Assembly: GCF_050315115.1 (NCBI RefSeq)
Contig: NZ_JBNPOJ010000009.1
Coordinates: 1-63,090, forward strand
Direction: 5' to 3'
Origin: Peptoniphilus_A sp022767005
GTDB lineage: Bacteria; Bacillota; Clostridia; Tissierellales; Peptoniphilaceae
Length of the DNA stretch: 63,090 nucleotides
The notes beneath the pieces are model-generated. The model did no database searches. It was given only the letters and a program-made list of their open reading frames with translations, and was not told where the DNA came from. Made by a program: the position numbers and the translations under genes. The first letter of the stretch is position 1. Each line of letters starts with the position of its first letter. Shown in pieces: positions 44,252-54,080 of this stretch.

Positions 44252-44374
44252 ATGGCTTGTGTGTCTAAATCTATAATAAGTTTAATAATAGGTTTTGGAT
44301 TTTTTGTTGCAATTTTTGCTCTTATAATATTGGCAATAATTGCCTTAATAAAATATATAAAAAACAATAGATGA
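44252..44374 (+). CDS. 40-residue single-helix membrane peptide
   Basis: ATG 44252 follows a strong AAAGGAGG site and TATAAT at 44227. The product begins MACVSKSIIS, has one long hydrophobic helix (about 8-33) and ends KYIKNNR. It stands alone between the AAA ATPase (divergent) and the serS leader. No family recognised. Its good translation signals make it a better candidate than chance. Confidence 0.55.
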   Translation: MACVSKSIISLIIGFGFFVAIFALIILAIIALIKYIKNNR

Positions 44375-44608
44375 ACTAAAAATTACATATATGACAATGG
44401 AAATGTTTTAATCTTACTATAACTTTTTATGATAATTAGTTGTTTTAAATATTTAATTTTACAAGGTTGTAAGATATTGTAAATGTTAGGATTTATAACT
44501 AGGTTCAAAATATCAACGATTATTTTTATTAACAAAGAAATATTTTGATTTATAATCTTTTAACATAGTATTATTTAATTAGTTGACTTTACTTTACACG
44601 CTAAAGAC

Positions 44609-44636
44609 TTGAACTTATTTTTTCTTGTGGTATAAT
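44609..44636 (+). promoter_or_regulatory. serS leader promoter
   Basis: TTGAAC (44609-44614) and TATAAT (44631-44636) with 16 bases between, and TGG before the -10 giving an extended -10 element. Confidence 0.7.
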
Positions 44637-44642
44637 ATTAAA

Positions 44643-44830
44643 AACTAAAAAAGGCGATAATTGAGAATAGTAATTTTAAAAAGTTTTTTAGAGAGCAGGT
44701 GGTTGGTGCAAATCTGTAAACATTTAAAATGAATCCACCTCATAGTCTATGAATTTTTAAGTGAACCATTTGGTTAATTAGGGTGGCAACGCGGGTCTCT
44801 CGTCCCTTTAGGGATTGAGGGGCTTTTTTT
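44643..44830 (+). promoter_or_regulatory. T-box riboswitch, serine specifier
   Basis: Stem I distal motif AGAGAGCAGG...GGTTGGTGC, specifier region GAA-TCC-ACC with TCC (Ser) at 44734-44736, T-box sequence AGGGTGGCAACGCG at 44780-44793 and a terminator stem ending in T7 near 44829. It controls serS in response to uncharged tRNA-Ser. Confidence 0.93.
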
Positions 44831-44847
44831 ATTTTAAGGGAGGATTT

Positions 44848-46134
44848 ATGTTAGACATTAAATTTGTAAGAGAAAACCCAGAAGCAGTTAAGGAAAACAT
44901 CAAAAAGAAATTCCAAGATGAGAAACTTCCACTAGTTGATGAAGTTATAAAAATCGACGAAGAACTTAGAGAAGCAAAAACTAAGGGAGATAATCTTCGT
45001 GCAGAAAAAAATCAAACTTCAAAAGAAATAGGAAGCTTTATACAAAAGGGTGAAAAGGATAAAGCCGAAGAAGCTAAAAAAAGAGTTGCTGAAATAAATG
45101 AGGAAATCACAGAATTAGAAGCAGTCGAAAGAGATCTTGGCGAAGAACTTAAAAAAAGGATGCAAATTATTCCACAAATGATTGATGATTCAGTGCCAAT
45201 AGGAAAAGACGACAGTGAAAATGTGGAAATCGAAAGATTTGGTGAACCAGTTATACCGGATTACGAAGTACCCTATCATGTTGATATCATGGAAACCTTT
45301 GATGGAATTGATTTAGAGTCAGCTAGAAATACATCAGGAGCAGGATTTTATTATTTAAAGGGCGATATTGCAAGACTTCACTCTGCAATTTTATCCTATG
45401 CAAGAGATTTTATGATTGATCGTGGATTTGAATATCACATTCCACCATTTATGATTCGTTCAGATGTTGTTACTGGTGTAATGAGTTTTGCTGAAATGGA
45501 AAATATGATGTATAAGATTGAAGGAGAAGACCTTTATCTAATTGGTACATCAGAACACTCAATGATTGGTAAATTTATTAATACAATTACTCCAGAAGAA
45601 GATATGCCACTTGCATTAACTTCTTATTCTCCATGTTTTAGAAAAGAAGTTGGAGCTCATGGAATAGAAGAAAGAGGAGTTTATAGAATTCACCAATTTG
45701 AAAAGCAAGAGATGGTTGTAATTTGCAAGCCCGAAGATTCAAAGGATTGGTTTGTAAAATTATGGCAAAATACAGTGGACTTCTTCCGCTCATTAGAAAT
45801 TCCTGTAAGAACTCTTGAATGTTGTTCTGGCGACTTGGCAGATTTAAAGGTAAAATCTCTTGACGTTGAAGCCTTCTCTCCAAGACAAAATAAATACTTT
45901 GAAGTTGGATCTTGTTCAAATCTTGGAGATGCACAAGCAAGAAGACTTAATATTAAACTTCGTGGTAAAAATGGAACATATCTTGCACATACTTTGAACA
46001 ACACAGTTGTTGCACCGCCAAGAATGTTAATTGCCTTCTTAGAAAATCTTCTACAAGAAGATGGCAGTGTAAAAATTCCAAAACCACTTCAAATGTATAT
46101 GGGCGGAAAGGAAAAGATTGTTCCAAAAAAATAA
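44848..46134 (+). CDS. serS: Seryl-tRNA synthetase
   Basis: A 428-residue class II synthetase. An N-terminal long antiparallel coiled coil (about 30-105) binds tRNA-Ser. Motif 2 lies in HGIEERGVYRIHQFEKQEM and motif 3 in LNNTVVAPPRMLIAFLEN; SCSNLGDAQARRLNIKLR is also typical. GGGAGG before the ATG at 44848 fixes the start, after the T-box terminator. Confidence 0.97.
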   Translation: MLDIKFVRENPEAVKENIKKKFQDEKLPLVDEVIKIDEELREAKTKGDNLRAEKNQTSKEIGSFIQKGEKDKAEEAKKRVAEINEEITELEAVERDLGEELKKRMQIIPQMIDDSVPIGKDDSENVEIERFGEPVIPDYEVPYHVDIMETFDGIDLESARNTSGAGFYYLKGDIARLHSAILSYARDFMIDRGFEYHIPPFMIRSDVVTGVMSFAEMENMMYKIEGEDLYLIGTSEHSMIGKFINTITPEEDMPLALTSYSPCFRKEVGAHGIEERGVYRIHQFEKQEMVVICKPEDSKDWFVKLWQNTVDFFRSLEIPVRTLECCSGDLADLKVKSLDVEAFSPRQNKYFEVGSCSNLGDAQARRLNIKLRGKNGTYLAHTLNNTVVAPPRMLIAFLENLLQEDGSVKIPKPLQMYMGGKEKIVPKK

Positions 46135-46169
46135 TTTAAGAGAATATTTTTGGGTAATATTAACTTAGA

Positions 46170-46198
46170 TTGTTTTAGGCAAAATAATTTGATATAAT
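46170..46198 (+). promoter_or_regulatory. Promoter of the Mn2+ riboswitch
   Basis: TTGTTT (46170-46175) and TATAAT (46193-46198), 17 bases apart, just upstream of the riboswitch. Confidence 0.65.
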
Positions 46199-46204
46199 TT
46201 ATTC

Positions 46205-46311
46205 ACTTAGGGGAGTAACTTTTAAATTTTCAGTCGTCATTACGGCATTGCCCGGCTGGAAAGCTTAGTATTAAGTATGTGAGACCGATGTAACAATCGG
46301 TCTCTTTTTTT
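46205..46311 (+). promoter_or_regulatory. yybP-ykoY (Mn2+) riboswitch with terminator
   Basis: The stretch from CTTAGGGGAGTAAC through CATTGCCCGGCTGGAAAG to the final stem matches the yybP-ykoY motif. Conserved parts are the GGGGAGTA opening, the CCCGGC centre and a closing strong hairpin. The last hairpin GAGACCGAT/ATCGGTCTC (46281-46304) with T7 is a full terminator. Members of this class sense Mn2+ and turn on Mn exporters. Confidence 0.85.
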
Positions 46312-46339
46312 ATTTTATATGAAATTATAAGGAGGAATT

Positions 46340-49039
46340 ATGGAAAAAAATTGGTATAATAAGTCGCCAGATGAGACCTTGAAAAATCTCTCGACAACAA
46401 AAGAGAAGGGACTATCTCATGAAGAAGCTGAAAACAGATTGCAAGAGTATGGAGAAAATGCACTTGAGGCAGAAAAGAAAAAATCCTTTGGAGAAAAGCT
46501 AAAGGAGCAAATCCTAGACCCAATGATAATTATTTTAATTGCAGCAGCAATTGTATCTGTTTTTGTAGGAGAAGCCCTTGATGCTGGAATTATCATTGCA
46601 ATTGTAATTGTAAATGCCTTTCTTTCAATTTATCAAGAGGGAAAAGCAGAAGAAGCCATTGAAGCACTACAAAAGATGTCTTCGCCAAAGGCAAAGGTAA
46701 TAAGAGATGGCGAACATGAAGAAGTTGATTCAAATAAATTAGTTCCAGGAGATATTATTGTCCTTGAAACAGGAGATATTGTTCCAGCAGATTTAAGGCT
46801 TATAGAATCATCAAATTTAAAAGTCGACGAATCATCACTTACTGGAGAATCTGTTGCTGTGGAGAAACACTATGACGCAATATATAGTGGAAAAATGGAA
46901 ATTGGAGATAGAGAAAACTTAGCTTATTCTTCAACAATTGTAACTTACGGTAGAGGAATGGGAGTAGTTATTGAAACTGGACACAATACAGAGATTGGCA
47001 AGATTGCAACTTCAATTGCAACGGTAGGAGAAGAACAAACACCCTTGCAAAGAAAACTTGCAAAACTTTCAAAAACTCTTGGCATTTTGGTAATAGTAAT
47101 CTGTGCAGTTGTAATGGCTGTTGGACTTTTATATAAACATGATCCACTAGATATGTTTATGACAGCAATTTCACTTGCAGTTGCAGCCGTGCCTGAAGGC
47201 TTACCTGCCATAGTAACAATTGTACTTTCAATTGGCATGGGCAAGATGGCAGAAAAAAATGCCATTGTCAAAAAACTTTTGGCAGTTGAAACTCTTGGAA
47301 CAACTACAGTAATTTGTTCCGACAAAACTGGTACTCTAACGCAAAATGAAATGACAGTTGTAAAAGTTTTTACCGACGGAAATGTTTATGATGTTTCAGG
47401 AACTGGCTATGTACCAGAAGGAGATGTAACTAAAAAAGAAGAGGTAGTTACAATAGAAGATGATGAAAACTTAAAAATTTTATCATCAATTGCAGCTCTT
47501 ACTAATGATGCAAAATTAAAGGTGAAGGGCAGCGAAGCATCCATTACAGGAGATCCAACTGAAGGGGCGCTCCTTACTTTTGCAGAAAAAGCAGGAAATG
47601 GATTAGAAAATCTTTATAAAAAATTTGATAGGCTGGAAGAAATTCCCTTTGATTCAGATAGAAAGATGATGACAACTTTTCATGACAAAATTTTTGACGA
47701 AATCACATCTTTTACAAAGGGTGCACCTGATGTAGTATTAGATAGATGTAGTAAAATTTTAATTGGCGGAGAAGAAGTTGAACTAGACGATAAACTTAAA
47801 AAAGAAGTTTTAGATAAAAATTCAGAATTTGCAAGATCCGCTCTTAGATGTTTAGGTTATGCTTATAGAAAACACAAAACTCTTCCAAGTGAACTTACAT
47901 CTGAAGTTGTTGAAAAGGATATGGTCTTCGTTGGACTTACTGGAATGATTGACCCATCAAGACCAGAAGTTAAGGATGCAATAAAAGAATGTAGAAGCGC
48001 AGGTATAAGACCAATTATGATCACAGGCGATTATCTTGAAACAGGTCTTGCAATTGCAAAGGACCTTGGTATTGTAAAATCAGATGATGAAGCAATAATG
48101 GGTAGAGAATTAAATGAAATGTCTGAAGCAGAACTTCGAGAAATAGTAAAGAAAAAATCTGTCTTTACGAGAGTTTCTCCAGAAAACAAAGTTCAAATAG
48201 TAACCGCCTTGAAACAAAATGGACATATAGCAGCTATGACAGGCGATGGTGTAAATGACGCACCAGCAATTAAAAAGGCAGACATTGGCATTGCAATGGG
48301 AATTACAGGGACAGATGTCGCTAAAAACACAGCGGAAGTAATTTTGACAGATGACAACTTTGCAACTATTGTAAATGCAGTTGAAGAAGGACGAATTATT
48401 TATTCTAATATAAAAAAATTTGTGGCATATTTACTTTCATGCAACATGGGAGAAGTGTTAATAGTTTTAATTTCTATATTGATGAACTTGCCAGTGCCGC
48501 TTATTCCAATTCAACTTCTTTGGCTTAATCTTGTAACAGATTCTTTTCCAGCCTTAGCTCTTGGAGTTGAAAGAGGAGAAGCTGACATAATGAAGGAAAA
48601 ACCGCGCGACCCTGACGAACCAATCCTAGACACAGAAATAAAAATAACAGTTGCAATTCAATCTATTGCAATAACAGTTGCAACACTTCTTGCATATTTT
48701 ATTGGCTTAAAATGGTATGGATTAGGTGAAGGACTTCACCACGCAAGGACAATGGCATTTTCATCACTAATAATTTGTGAACTTCTTAGATCCTATACGG
48801 CAAGATCAATAGACAAGACTGTTTTTGAAATTGGAGTATTCACAAATAAAAAATTAGTAATGGCAACAGCATTTTCTTTCTTATTGATGCTAGTAGTAAT
48901 CTATGTGCCAGTGTTAAACGATGCCTTTGGACTAATGGATTTAGGACCAAGAGAAATTGCAGTAGTGCTTGGCTCAGCAGTAATACCACTTTTAGCAGGA
49001 GAAATCCAAAAGAAAGTAAGATTTAGGAAAAATAAATAA
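46340..49039 (+). CDS. P-type cation-transporting ATPase (Ca2+/Mn2+ type)
   Basis: An 899-residue P-type IIA-like ATPase with ten expected helices. The phosphorylated aspartate is in CSDKTGTLTQNEM. DESSLTGES is the actuator loop, AVPEGLPAI the helix-4 ion site, TGDGVNDAPAIKKA the hinge and WLNLVTDSFPALALG the helix-6 ion site. Sequence alone says calcium-type. The Mn2+ riboswitch directly upstream argues for manganese export as the main role. GGAGG precedes the ATG. It is monocistronic, with a terminator after it. Confidence 0.92.
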   Translation: MEKNWYNKSPDETLKNLSTTKEKGLSHEEAENRLQEYGENALEAEKKKSFGEKLKEQILDPMIIILIAAAIVSVFVGEALDAGIIIAIVIVNAFLSIYQEGKAEEAIEALQKMSSPKAKVIRDGEHEEVDSNKLVPGDIIVLETGDIVPADLRLIESSNLKVDESSLTGESVAVEKHYDAIYSGKMEIGDRENLAYSSTIVTYGRGMGVVIETGHNTEIGKIATSIATVGEEQTPLQRKLAKLSKTLGILVIVICAVVMAVGLLYKHDPLDMFMTAISLAVAAVPEGLPAIVTIVLSIGMGKMAEKNAIVKKLLAVETLGTTTVICSDKTGTLTQNEMTVVKVFTDGNVYDVSGTGYVPEGDVTKKEEVVTIEDDENLKILSSIAALTNDAKLKVKGSEASITGDPTEGALLTFAEKAGNGLENLYKKFDRLEEIPFDSDRKMMTTFHDKIFDEITSFTKGAPDVVLDRCSKILIGGEEVELDDKLKKEVLDKNSEFARSALRCLGYAYRKHKTLPSELTSEVVEKDMVFVGLTGMIDPSRPEVKDAIKECRSAGIRPIMITGDYLETGLAIAKDLGIVKSDDEAIMGRELNEMSEAELREIVKKKSVFTRVSPENKVQIVTALKQNGHIAAMTGDGVNDAPAIKKADIGIAMGITGTDVAKNTAEVILTDDNFATIVNAVEEGRIIYSNIKKFVAYLLSCNMGEVLIVLISILMNLPVPLIPIQLLWLNLVTDSFPALALGVERGEADIMKEKPRDPDEPILDTEIKITVAIQSIAITVATLLAYFIGLKWYGLGEGLHHARTMAFSSLIICELLRSYTARSIDKTVFEIGVFTNKKLVMATAFSFLLMLVVIYVPVLNDAFGLMDLGPREIAVVLGSAVIPLLAGEIQKKVRFRKNK

Positions 49040-49069
49040 TTTATTATTAAATAAAATATATAATGAAAA

Positions 49070-49118
49070 GCCGACATTGAAATTTAAGAGGTCAACTTAA
49101 AATTTTGTCGGCATTTTT
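49070..49118 (+). terminator. Terminator after the P-type ATPase
   Basis: GCCGAC (49070-49075) and following bases pair with ...GTCGGC (49107-49112), extended by an A/T stem (AAATTTAAG/CTTAAAATTT), then T5. Confidence 0.75.
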
Positions 49119-49193
49119 ATTTTAAAATCTGTAAATAGAATTTTTATAATGTTTAAAAATTTTTAGCCTTTTTTATTGAAAATTTTAAATATC

Positions 49194-49247
49194 TTGACAA
49201 AATAAATACACGAGGTTAAAGTGTAGATATAAAATATATACACTTTA
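49194..49247 (+). promoter_or_regulatory. Promoter with YtrA-type operator
   Basis: TTGACA at 49194-49199 and TAAAGT at 49217-49222 (17 bases). Overlapping the -10, TAAAGTGTA (49217-49225) and TACACTTTA (49239-49247) form a perfect 9-bp inverted repeat with a 13-base spacer. AGTGTA-N-TACACT of this spacing is the form bound by YtrA, a GntR-subfamily repressor. A related operator stands before the ytrA-like gene at 54.5 kb. Confidence 0.7.
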
Positions 49248-49270
49248 GATAAAAGGAGTTTGAGAAATTT

Positions 49271-50281
49271 ATGAAAAAAGATTTAAAAATTTATATTGGA
49301 GTTTCATTTATTCTTCCATACATAATGGGATTTGCAATTTATTACTGCAAATTAAACAATATAAATACAAATATTTATCCTCTATTTCAAATGTTTATGC
49401 CATTTCTTGGTGTAGTAGCCTTATTGTACAGTGAGGATAAGAGTATTTTGAAGAATAGTGTAATTAAAATTTATATAATTACAAGTCTTATTTTATTTGC
49501 ATTTTCAATAATAAATATTTTTTCTTCTAATTTTAATACAAGCTTTTCAGATTTTATAATCTTGATATCTGCGATTCCAATGATTATATGTATTTCAACT
49601 ATGGATAAAAATCTTAAAAGAAAATTATGTTTAGACAATCCAAATAAGAAAACAACATTGTTAATTTGTCTAGTTTTTATAATTATTTATTTTCTAAGAT
49701 TATTTTTGGGAGGTATATTACAGGGAGAAACAAGAGAGATAATAAAAATCTTAAATATTAATAGTGTAAAAATTCTTGTTTCAATTTTTATTTTTTCTTT
49801 TTTAAATATCGTGCCTTTTATAGGCGAAGAATATGGTTGGAGAGCATATTTAGCACCAAGGCTAAAGGAAATTTATGGATATAAAAAATCTATTCTGATT
49901 ACGGGCTTTATTTGGGGGATATGGCATTTACCACTTAATCTTTTCTACTATTCCGATGGTCAGTTAGCATCACAGATTTATTCAATACTTGGGCAAATTG
50001 TATTTTGTACATTTTTTGGAATATTTTTAACTTATGCTTATAATAAAACAAAATCTATTTGGGCTCCTGTTATGATACACTACTTAAACAACAATTTGGC
50101 ATTATTATTTATTACAGATATTTCCAAGGATATTTTTTCTGGTCAACATTATGATTTAAAAGGATTTTTATTTACAAGTATAAGTTCAATTATATTTTTT
50201 GGAATCTTTATATTTTTTAATCACGTTAAAGATGAAAGCCTTTGGGAGAAATCGGTATTTGAAAACATAAAAGAAGACTAA
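49271..50281 (+). CDS. CPBP-family intramembrane metalloprotease
   Basis: A 336-residue membrane protein with about eight helices and the CPBP/Abi motifs. EEYGWR (E186-E187) with PRL is motif 1, GFIWGIWHLPL (H219) motif 2 and MIHYLNNN motif 3. Relatives are CAAX-type proteases linked to bacteriocin immunity or membrane-protein processing. AAAGGAG precedes the ATG. No bacteriocin gene adjoins it. Its promoter carries a YtrA-type operator, so cell-envelope stress control is a reasonable guess. Confidence 0.85.
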   Translation: MKKDLKIYIGVSFILPYIMGFAIYYCKLNNINTNIYPLFQMFMPFLGVVALLYSEDKSILKNSVIKIYIITSLILFAFSIINIFSSNFNTSFSDFIILISAIPMIICISTMDKNLKRKLCLDNPNKKTTLLICLVFIIIYFLRLFLGGILQGETREIIKILNINSVKILVSIFIFSFLNIVPFIGEEYGWRAYLAPRLKEIYGYKKSILITGFIWGIWHLPLNLFYYSDGQLASQIYSILGQIVFCTFFGIFLTYAYNKTKSIWAPVMIHYLNNNLALLFITDISKDIFSGQHYDLKGFLFTSISSIIFFGIFIFFNHVKDESLWEKSVFENIKED

Positions 50282-50395
50282 TTTTTAGTTTTTTTACCTA
50301 AATAATAATTAAAATAAATTAAAATAGTTTTAGCATAGAAAAAATGTATAATAAATTTAGGGGTTAATTATTGAATTATGAAAGGAGATATAATT

Positions 50396-52108
50396 ATGAA
50401 AAAGAGAGATTTGACAAAGTTTAAAACTCCACATACATATGCGATTATATTTTTCGTGGTAGTTTTATCTTGGATTCTTACCTTTTTAATTCCTGCTGGT
50501 AAGTTTTCAACTCATGAAGTTGAATATGAAAATGCAAATGGAGAAATTAGTTCAAGAACTGTATTGCAAACTGAAACATTTAGGTACATGCATCCACTAG
50601 ACAAAAAATTTTTATCTGAAAATTTAAGTAAGTTATTTGAAGATAAAGAAGCGCTAGAAGAACATGAAATTGACGAAGATGGTTTTGCTCTACTTTTAAA
50701 AGAGCCAGCAGATTCTTGGACGGTAGAAAGCTTAGCTGAAGTTGGATTAACAGATGATACTTTATATGAAATTTATGGAGAAGATTTCTATGACACTTCA
50801 GTTAAATTAAATAAAACTGCAACTGTATGGGGTACAGAGGACTTCAATGGTTTTGGTTTTCTAAACTTTTTATTTGAAGGTTTAGTATCAGGTGACAAGT
50901 ATGGATCAGCAGTTGGTATAATTGCTTTACTACTTGTTGTTGGGGGAGCCTTTGGAATTATAATGAATACTGGAGCAATTGATGCTGGTATTTATGCAGT
51001 AATAGACAAGACAAAGGGACTTGAAAAATTTGCAATTCCCATTTTATTTTATTTATTCTCACTTGGTGGAGCTACATTTGGAATGAGTGAAGAAGTTATA
51101 CCATTTTCTATGGTCATGGTTCCCTTTGTAATAGCCCTTGGTTACGATTCAATTGTCGCTGTAACAGTTACCTTTGTTGCATCTCAACTTGGAAATGCAG
51201 TTTCATGGATGAGTCCATTCTCAGTTGCAATTGCACAAGGTATTGCAGGTATTCCTGTACTTTCAGGGGCTGGATTTAGACTTATATGTTGGGTAGTAGT
51301 TACAGGACTTGGTGCAGCTTATACAATGTTATATGCACAAAAAATTTACAAAGATCCTAGAAAATCTGTAACTTATGAAAATGACAATAAATTTAGACTA
51401 AAATTACAAGAAGATACATCTGCAAAAGAATTTAAACTTGGTCACAAGATTATATTATTAGAAATGCTTGCAGTTTTAATTTGGATTGTTTGGGGAGTTA
51501 TGAAAAAGAGTTACTATATTCCAGAAATAGCATCTCAATTCTTCGTAATGGGTCTTGTTGGAGGTATAACAGCAGTTATATTTAAGCTAAACAACATGAC
51601 AATTAATGATATGGCTTCAAGTTTTCAATCAGGAGCAGCTGACCTTGCAGGCACAGCAGTTGTAGTTGGTATGGCAAAAGGAATATTAATTGTACTAGGC
51701 GGCAGTGATGCAAATAGTTTTTCAGCATTAAATACAATACTTTATTCTGTGGGCAATGCCTTTTCAGGTGTACCTAAGACTTTAGCTGCCATAGGAATGT
51801 ATTTATTCCAATCACTATTTAACTTAGTAGTAACATCAAATTCTGGACAAGCTGCTCTTACAATGCCAATAATGGCTCCACTTGCAGACCTTGTTGGACT
51901 TTCTAGACAAATTGCAGTACTTGCTTATCAAATGGGTGCAGGATTTATGGACGCCTTTACCCCAGTATCTGCAAGTTTAATTGGAGTACTAGGTGTTGCA
52001 GGAATTGATTGGTCTAAATGGGCAAAATTTCAAATAAAAATGCAAACCTTCTTCTTTATTATAGGCTCAGTAATACTTATTATTGCCGTAGCAATTAATT
52101 TTCAATAG
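50396..52108 (+). CDS. YfcC-family (basic amino acid/dicarboxylate-type) transporter
   Basis: A 570-residue membrane transporter. After the first helix a soluble insertion of about 130 residues (rich in E, D and L) precedes the main membrane domain. That domain has GGAFGIIMNTGAIDAG, GATFGMSEEVIPF and TSNSGQAALTMPIMAPL, typical of the YfcC/ArcD-like ion transporter superfamily. AAAGGAGAT sets the start at 50396. It lies 10 bases before isoaspartyl dipeptidase, so uptake of isoaspartyl or other short acidic peptides is likely. Confidence 0.8.
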   Translation: MKKRDLTKFKTPHTYAIIFFVVVLSWILTFLIPAGKFSTHEVEYENANGEISSRTVLQTETFRYMHPLDKKFLSENLSKLFEDKEALEEHEIDEDGFALLLKEPADSWTVESLAEVGLTDDTLYEIYGEDFYDTSVKLNKTATVWGTEDFNGFGFLNFLFEGLVSGDKYGSAVGIIALLLVVGGAFGIIMNTGAIDAGIYAVIDKTKGLEKFAIPILFYLFSLGGATFGMSEEVIPFSMVMVPFVIALGYDSIVAVTVTFVASQLGNAVSWMSPFSVAIAQGIAGIPVLSGAGFRLICWVVVTGLGAAYTMLYAQKIYKDPRKSVTYENDNKFRLKLQEDTSAKEFKLGHKIILLEMLAVLIWIVWGVMKKSYYIPEIASQFFVMGLVGGITAVIFKLNNMTINDMASSFQSGAADLAGTAVVVGMAKGILIVLGGSDANSFSALNTILYSVGNAFSGVPKTLAAIGMYLFQSLFNLVVTSNSGQAALTMPIMAPLADLVGLSRQIAVLAYQMGAGFMDAFTPVSASLIGVLGVAGIDWSKWAKFQIKMQTFFFIIGSVILIIAVAINFQ

Positions 52109-52118
52109 GAAGTGGAAT

Positions 52119-53306
52119 ATGATAAAAATAATTAGAAATGTAAAAGTTTATACTCCAAAAAACATTGGCAAAAAAGATGTGTTAATACTTGGAGATAAGA
52201 TTGCTTCAGTAGAAGATAAAATTGATATAAACATTTCCTCAATGGAGGTTGAAGAAATAAAGGGAGAGGGCAAAATTTTAACTCCAGGATTTATTGACTG
52301 TCACGTTCACATTTTAGGTGGTGGAGGCGAAGGAGGTTTTAAGACAAGAACTCCTGAAATAAATCTTACAACTTTAACTACAGCAGGTGTTACAACAGTT
52401 GTTGGAACACTTGGAACAGATGGAGTATGTAGAGATATAGAGTCACTACTTGCAAAAGCACGTGGACTTGAAGAAGAAGGAATAACATCATATATTTATA
52501 CTGGTTCCTATCAAGTGCCTACTCCAACTTTAACAGGAGATATTATGAAGGATATAATGTCAATTGATAAGATAATAGGAGCAGGAGAAATTGCACTTTC
52601 AGATCATAGATCATCACAACCAACCTTCGAAGAATTTATTAGACTTGCTGCAAATGTGAGAGTGGCTGGCATGCTTTCAGGAAAAGCTGGAATAATAAAT
52701 ATCCACATGGGTGATGGAAAGAAAAACTTAGATTATTTAAACAGAGCAGTAGATGAAACTGAACTTCCAATTACACAATTTTTGCCAACACATTGTGGTA
52801 GAAATAAGGAGCTTTTTGAAGAAAGTATAAAGTACATGAAACGCGGTGGATATTGTGACTTTACTGGAGCGGATGACCCCGATTTGTGGGAAAGAGAGTA
52901 TGGAGAAGTTAGAATATCAAAGGCAATTAAAAGAATAATAGAAGAAAATATATCCCTAGATAATTTCACATTTACATCTGATGGACAGGGAAGCTTTCCA
53001 ATGTTTAACGAGAAAAATGAATATATTGGACTTGGCATGGGAAAATCAAGCTGTCTTTTAGAAGCAATAAAAGAATGTGTATTTAAAGAAGATATACCAC
53101 TTGAAATTGCACTTCGAGGAGTAACATCAAATCCTGCAAGAATTTTATCATTAACTAATAAGGGAAAGATAAACAAAGGATTTGATGCTGACATTAATTT
53201 GCTTGACGAAGAAACATTAGATATTGATACAGTAATTGCAAAGGGTAGGATTATGTTAAGAGATAAATTGCCAATAGTATTTGGAACCTTTGAAGAAAAT
53301 AAATAA
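52119..53306 (+). CDS. iadA: Isoaspartyl dipeptidase (beta-aspartyl peptidase)
   Basis: A 395-residue amidohydrolase-superfamily enzyme that hydrolyses beta-aspartyl dipeptides from damaged proteins. Metal ligands are in DCHVHILGGGGEGG, NIHMGDG, PTHCGRN and TSDGQGSFP; SYQVPTPTLTGD is typical of IadA. AGGAAGTGG precedes the ATG. Co-transcribed with the YfcC transporter, it releases aspartate for fermentation. Confidence 0.93.
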   Translation: MIKIIRNVKVYTPKNIGKKDVLILGDKIASVEDKIDINISSMEVEEIKGEGKILTPGFIDCHVHILGGGGEGGFKTRTPEINLTTLTTAGVTTVVGTLGTDGVCRDIESLLAKARGLEEEGITSYIYTGSYQVPTPTLTGDIMKDIMSIDKIIGAGEIALSDHRSSQPTFEEFIRLAANVRVAGMLSGKAGIINIHMGDGKKNLDYLNRAVDETELPITQFLPTHCGRNKELFEESIKYMKRGGYCDFTGADDPDLWEREYGEVRISKAIKRIIEENISLDNFTFTSDGQGSFPMFNEKNEYIGLGMGKSSCLLEAIKECVFKEDIPLEIALRGVTSNPARILSLTNKGKINKGFDADINLLDEETLDIDTVIAKGRIMLRDKLPIVFGTFEENK

Positions 53307-53396
53307 ATTTAGAAAGCCACGATTAATTTCGAGGGTTTTTATGCATAAATTCCTTTATTTATGTTATAATTCTAAAAAACTTTAAGGGGTGAAAAG

Positions 53397-54080
53397 ATGA
53401 TTAAAAATTTAAAAAAGACCTTTCCCTATACTATTCCAATATTTATTTCTTTTTTATTTATAGGAATTTCTTTTGGGATATTCACTTCATCAAAGGGATA
53501 TGCACCATGGGTTGCTCCACTTACTTCAGTTGTGATTTTCTCAGGATCAATTCAATTTGTTGTAGTTGAGGCAATGTATGCTGGCATGAATTTACTTTCT
53601 TTTGTTTTAATTGTTGCAATGATGAATATTAGACATTTCTTTTATGCACTTACTTGTCTTACAAAGTTTAGAGACATGAGTGAAGGCAAGAGAATTTATT
53701 CAAATTATGCCCTTTGTGATGAAGCTTATTCAATGATAATGGGCGTTCCTGTGCCCGATGATATGAAAGAAGAAGATTTTTATTTTTCCATAATAATTTT
53801 ACTTCAAGCATACTGGTTTTTGGCTACGACACTTGGCGGAATTCTTGGAAATTTTGTAAAGACAGAAATTTTAGGAATAGATTTTATACTTACGGCTTTA
53901 TTTTTAGTAATCTATTTAAGCCAGTGGAATCAAACGACTGACCACTTTCCTGCTATTATTGGAGTTGTGGCTTCGGGGTTTTCATTAATTATCTTTGGAG
54001 AAAATTTTATTCTTCCAGCGATGATTATAATCTTAATCTTTTTATACATCGACTTTAAGAAAAAAGGGGAGGAAATATAA
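53397..54080 (+). CDS. azlC: AzlC-family branched-chain amino acid exporter subunit
   Basis: A 227-residue membrane protein of the AzlC/YgaZ family with GISFGIFTSSKGYAPW, VVIFSGSIQFV and MNIRHFFYAL motifs. With AzlD it exports branched-chain amino acids or analogues. A TATAAT box near 53364 and AAGGGGTG before the ATG mark a new unit. azlD begins at the next base after its stop. Confidence 0.92.
   Translation: MIKNLKKTFPYTIPIFISFLFIGISFGIFTSSKGYAPWVAPLTSVVIFSGSIQFVVVEAMYAGMNLLSFVLIVAMMNIRHFFYALTCLTKFRDMSEGKRIYSNYALCDEAYSMIMGVPVPDDMKEEDFYFSIIILLQAYWFLATTLGGILGNFVKTEILGIDFILTALFLVIYLSQWNQTTDHFPAIIGVVASGFSLIIFGENFILPAMIIILIFLYIDFKKKGEEI

Noticed and set aside
49271..50281. CPBP protease as part of a bacteriocin or abortive-infection system.
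   Set aside because: No bacteriocin precursor, exporter or phage-defence gene adjoins it; only the operator gives context.
53307..53345. Terminator after iadA (ACGA/TTCG with GGGTTTTT).
   Set aside because: The stem is short and mismatched; too weak to list as a terminator.
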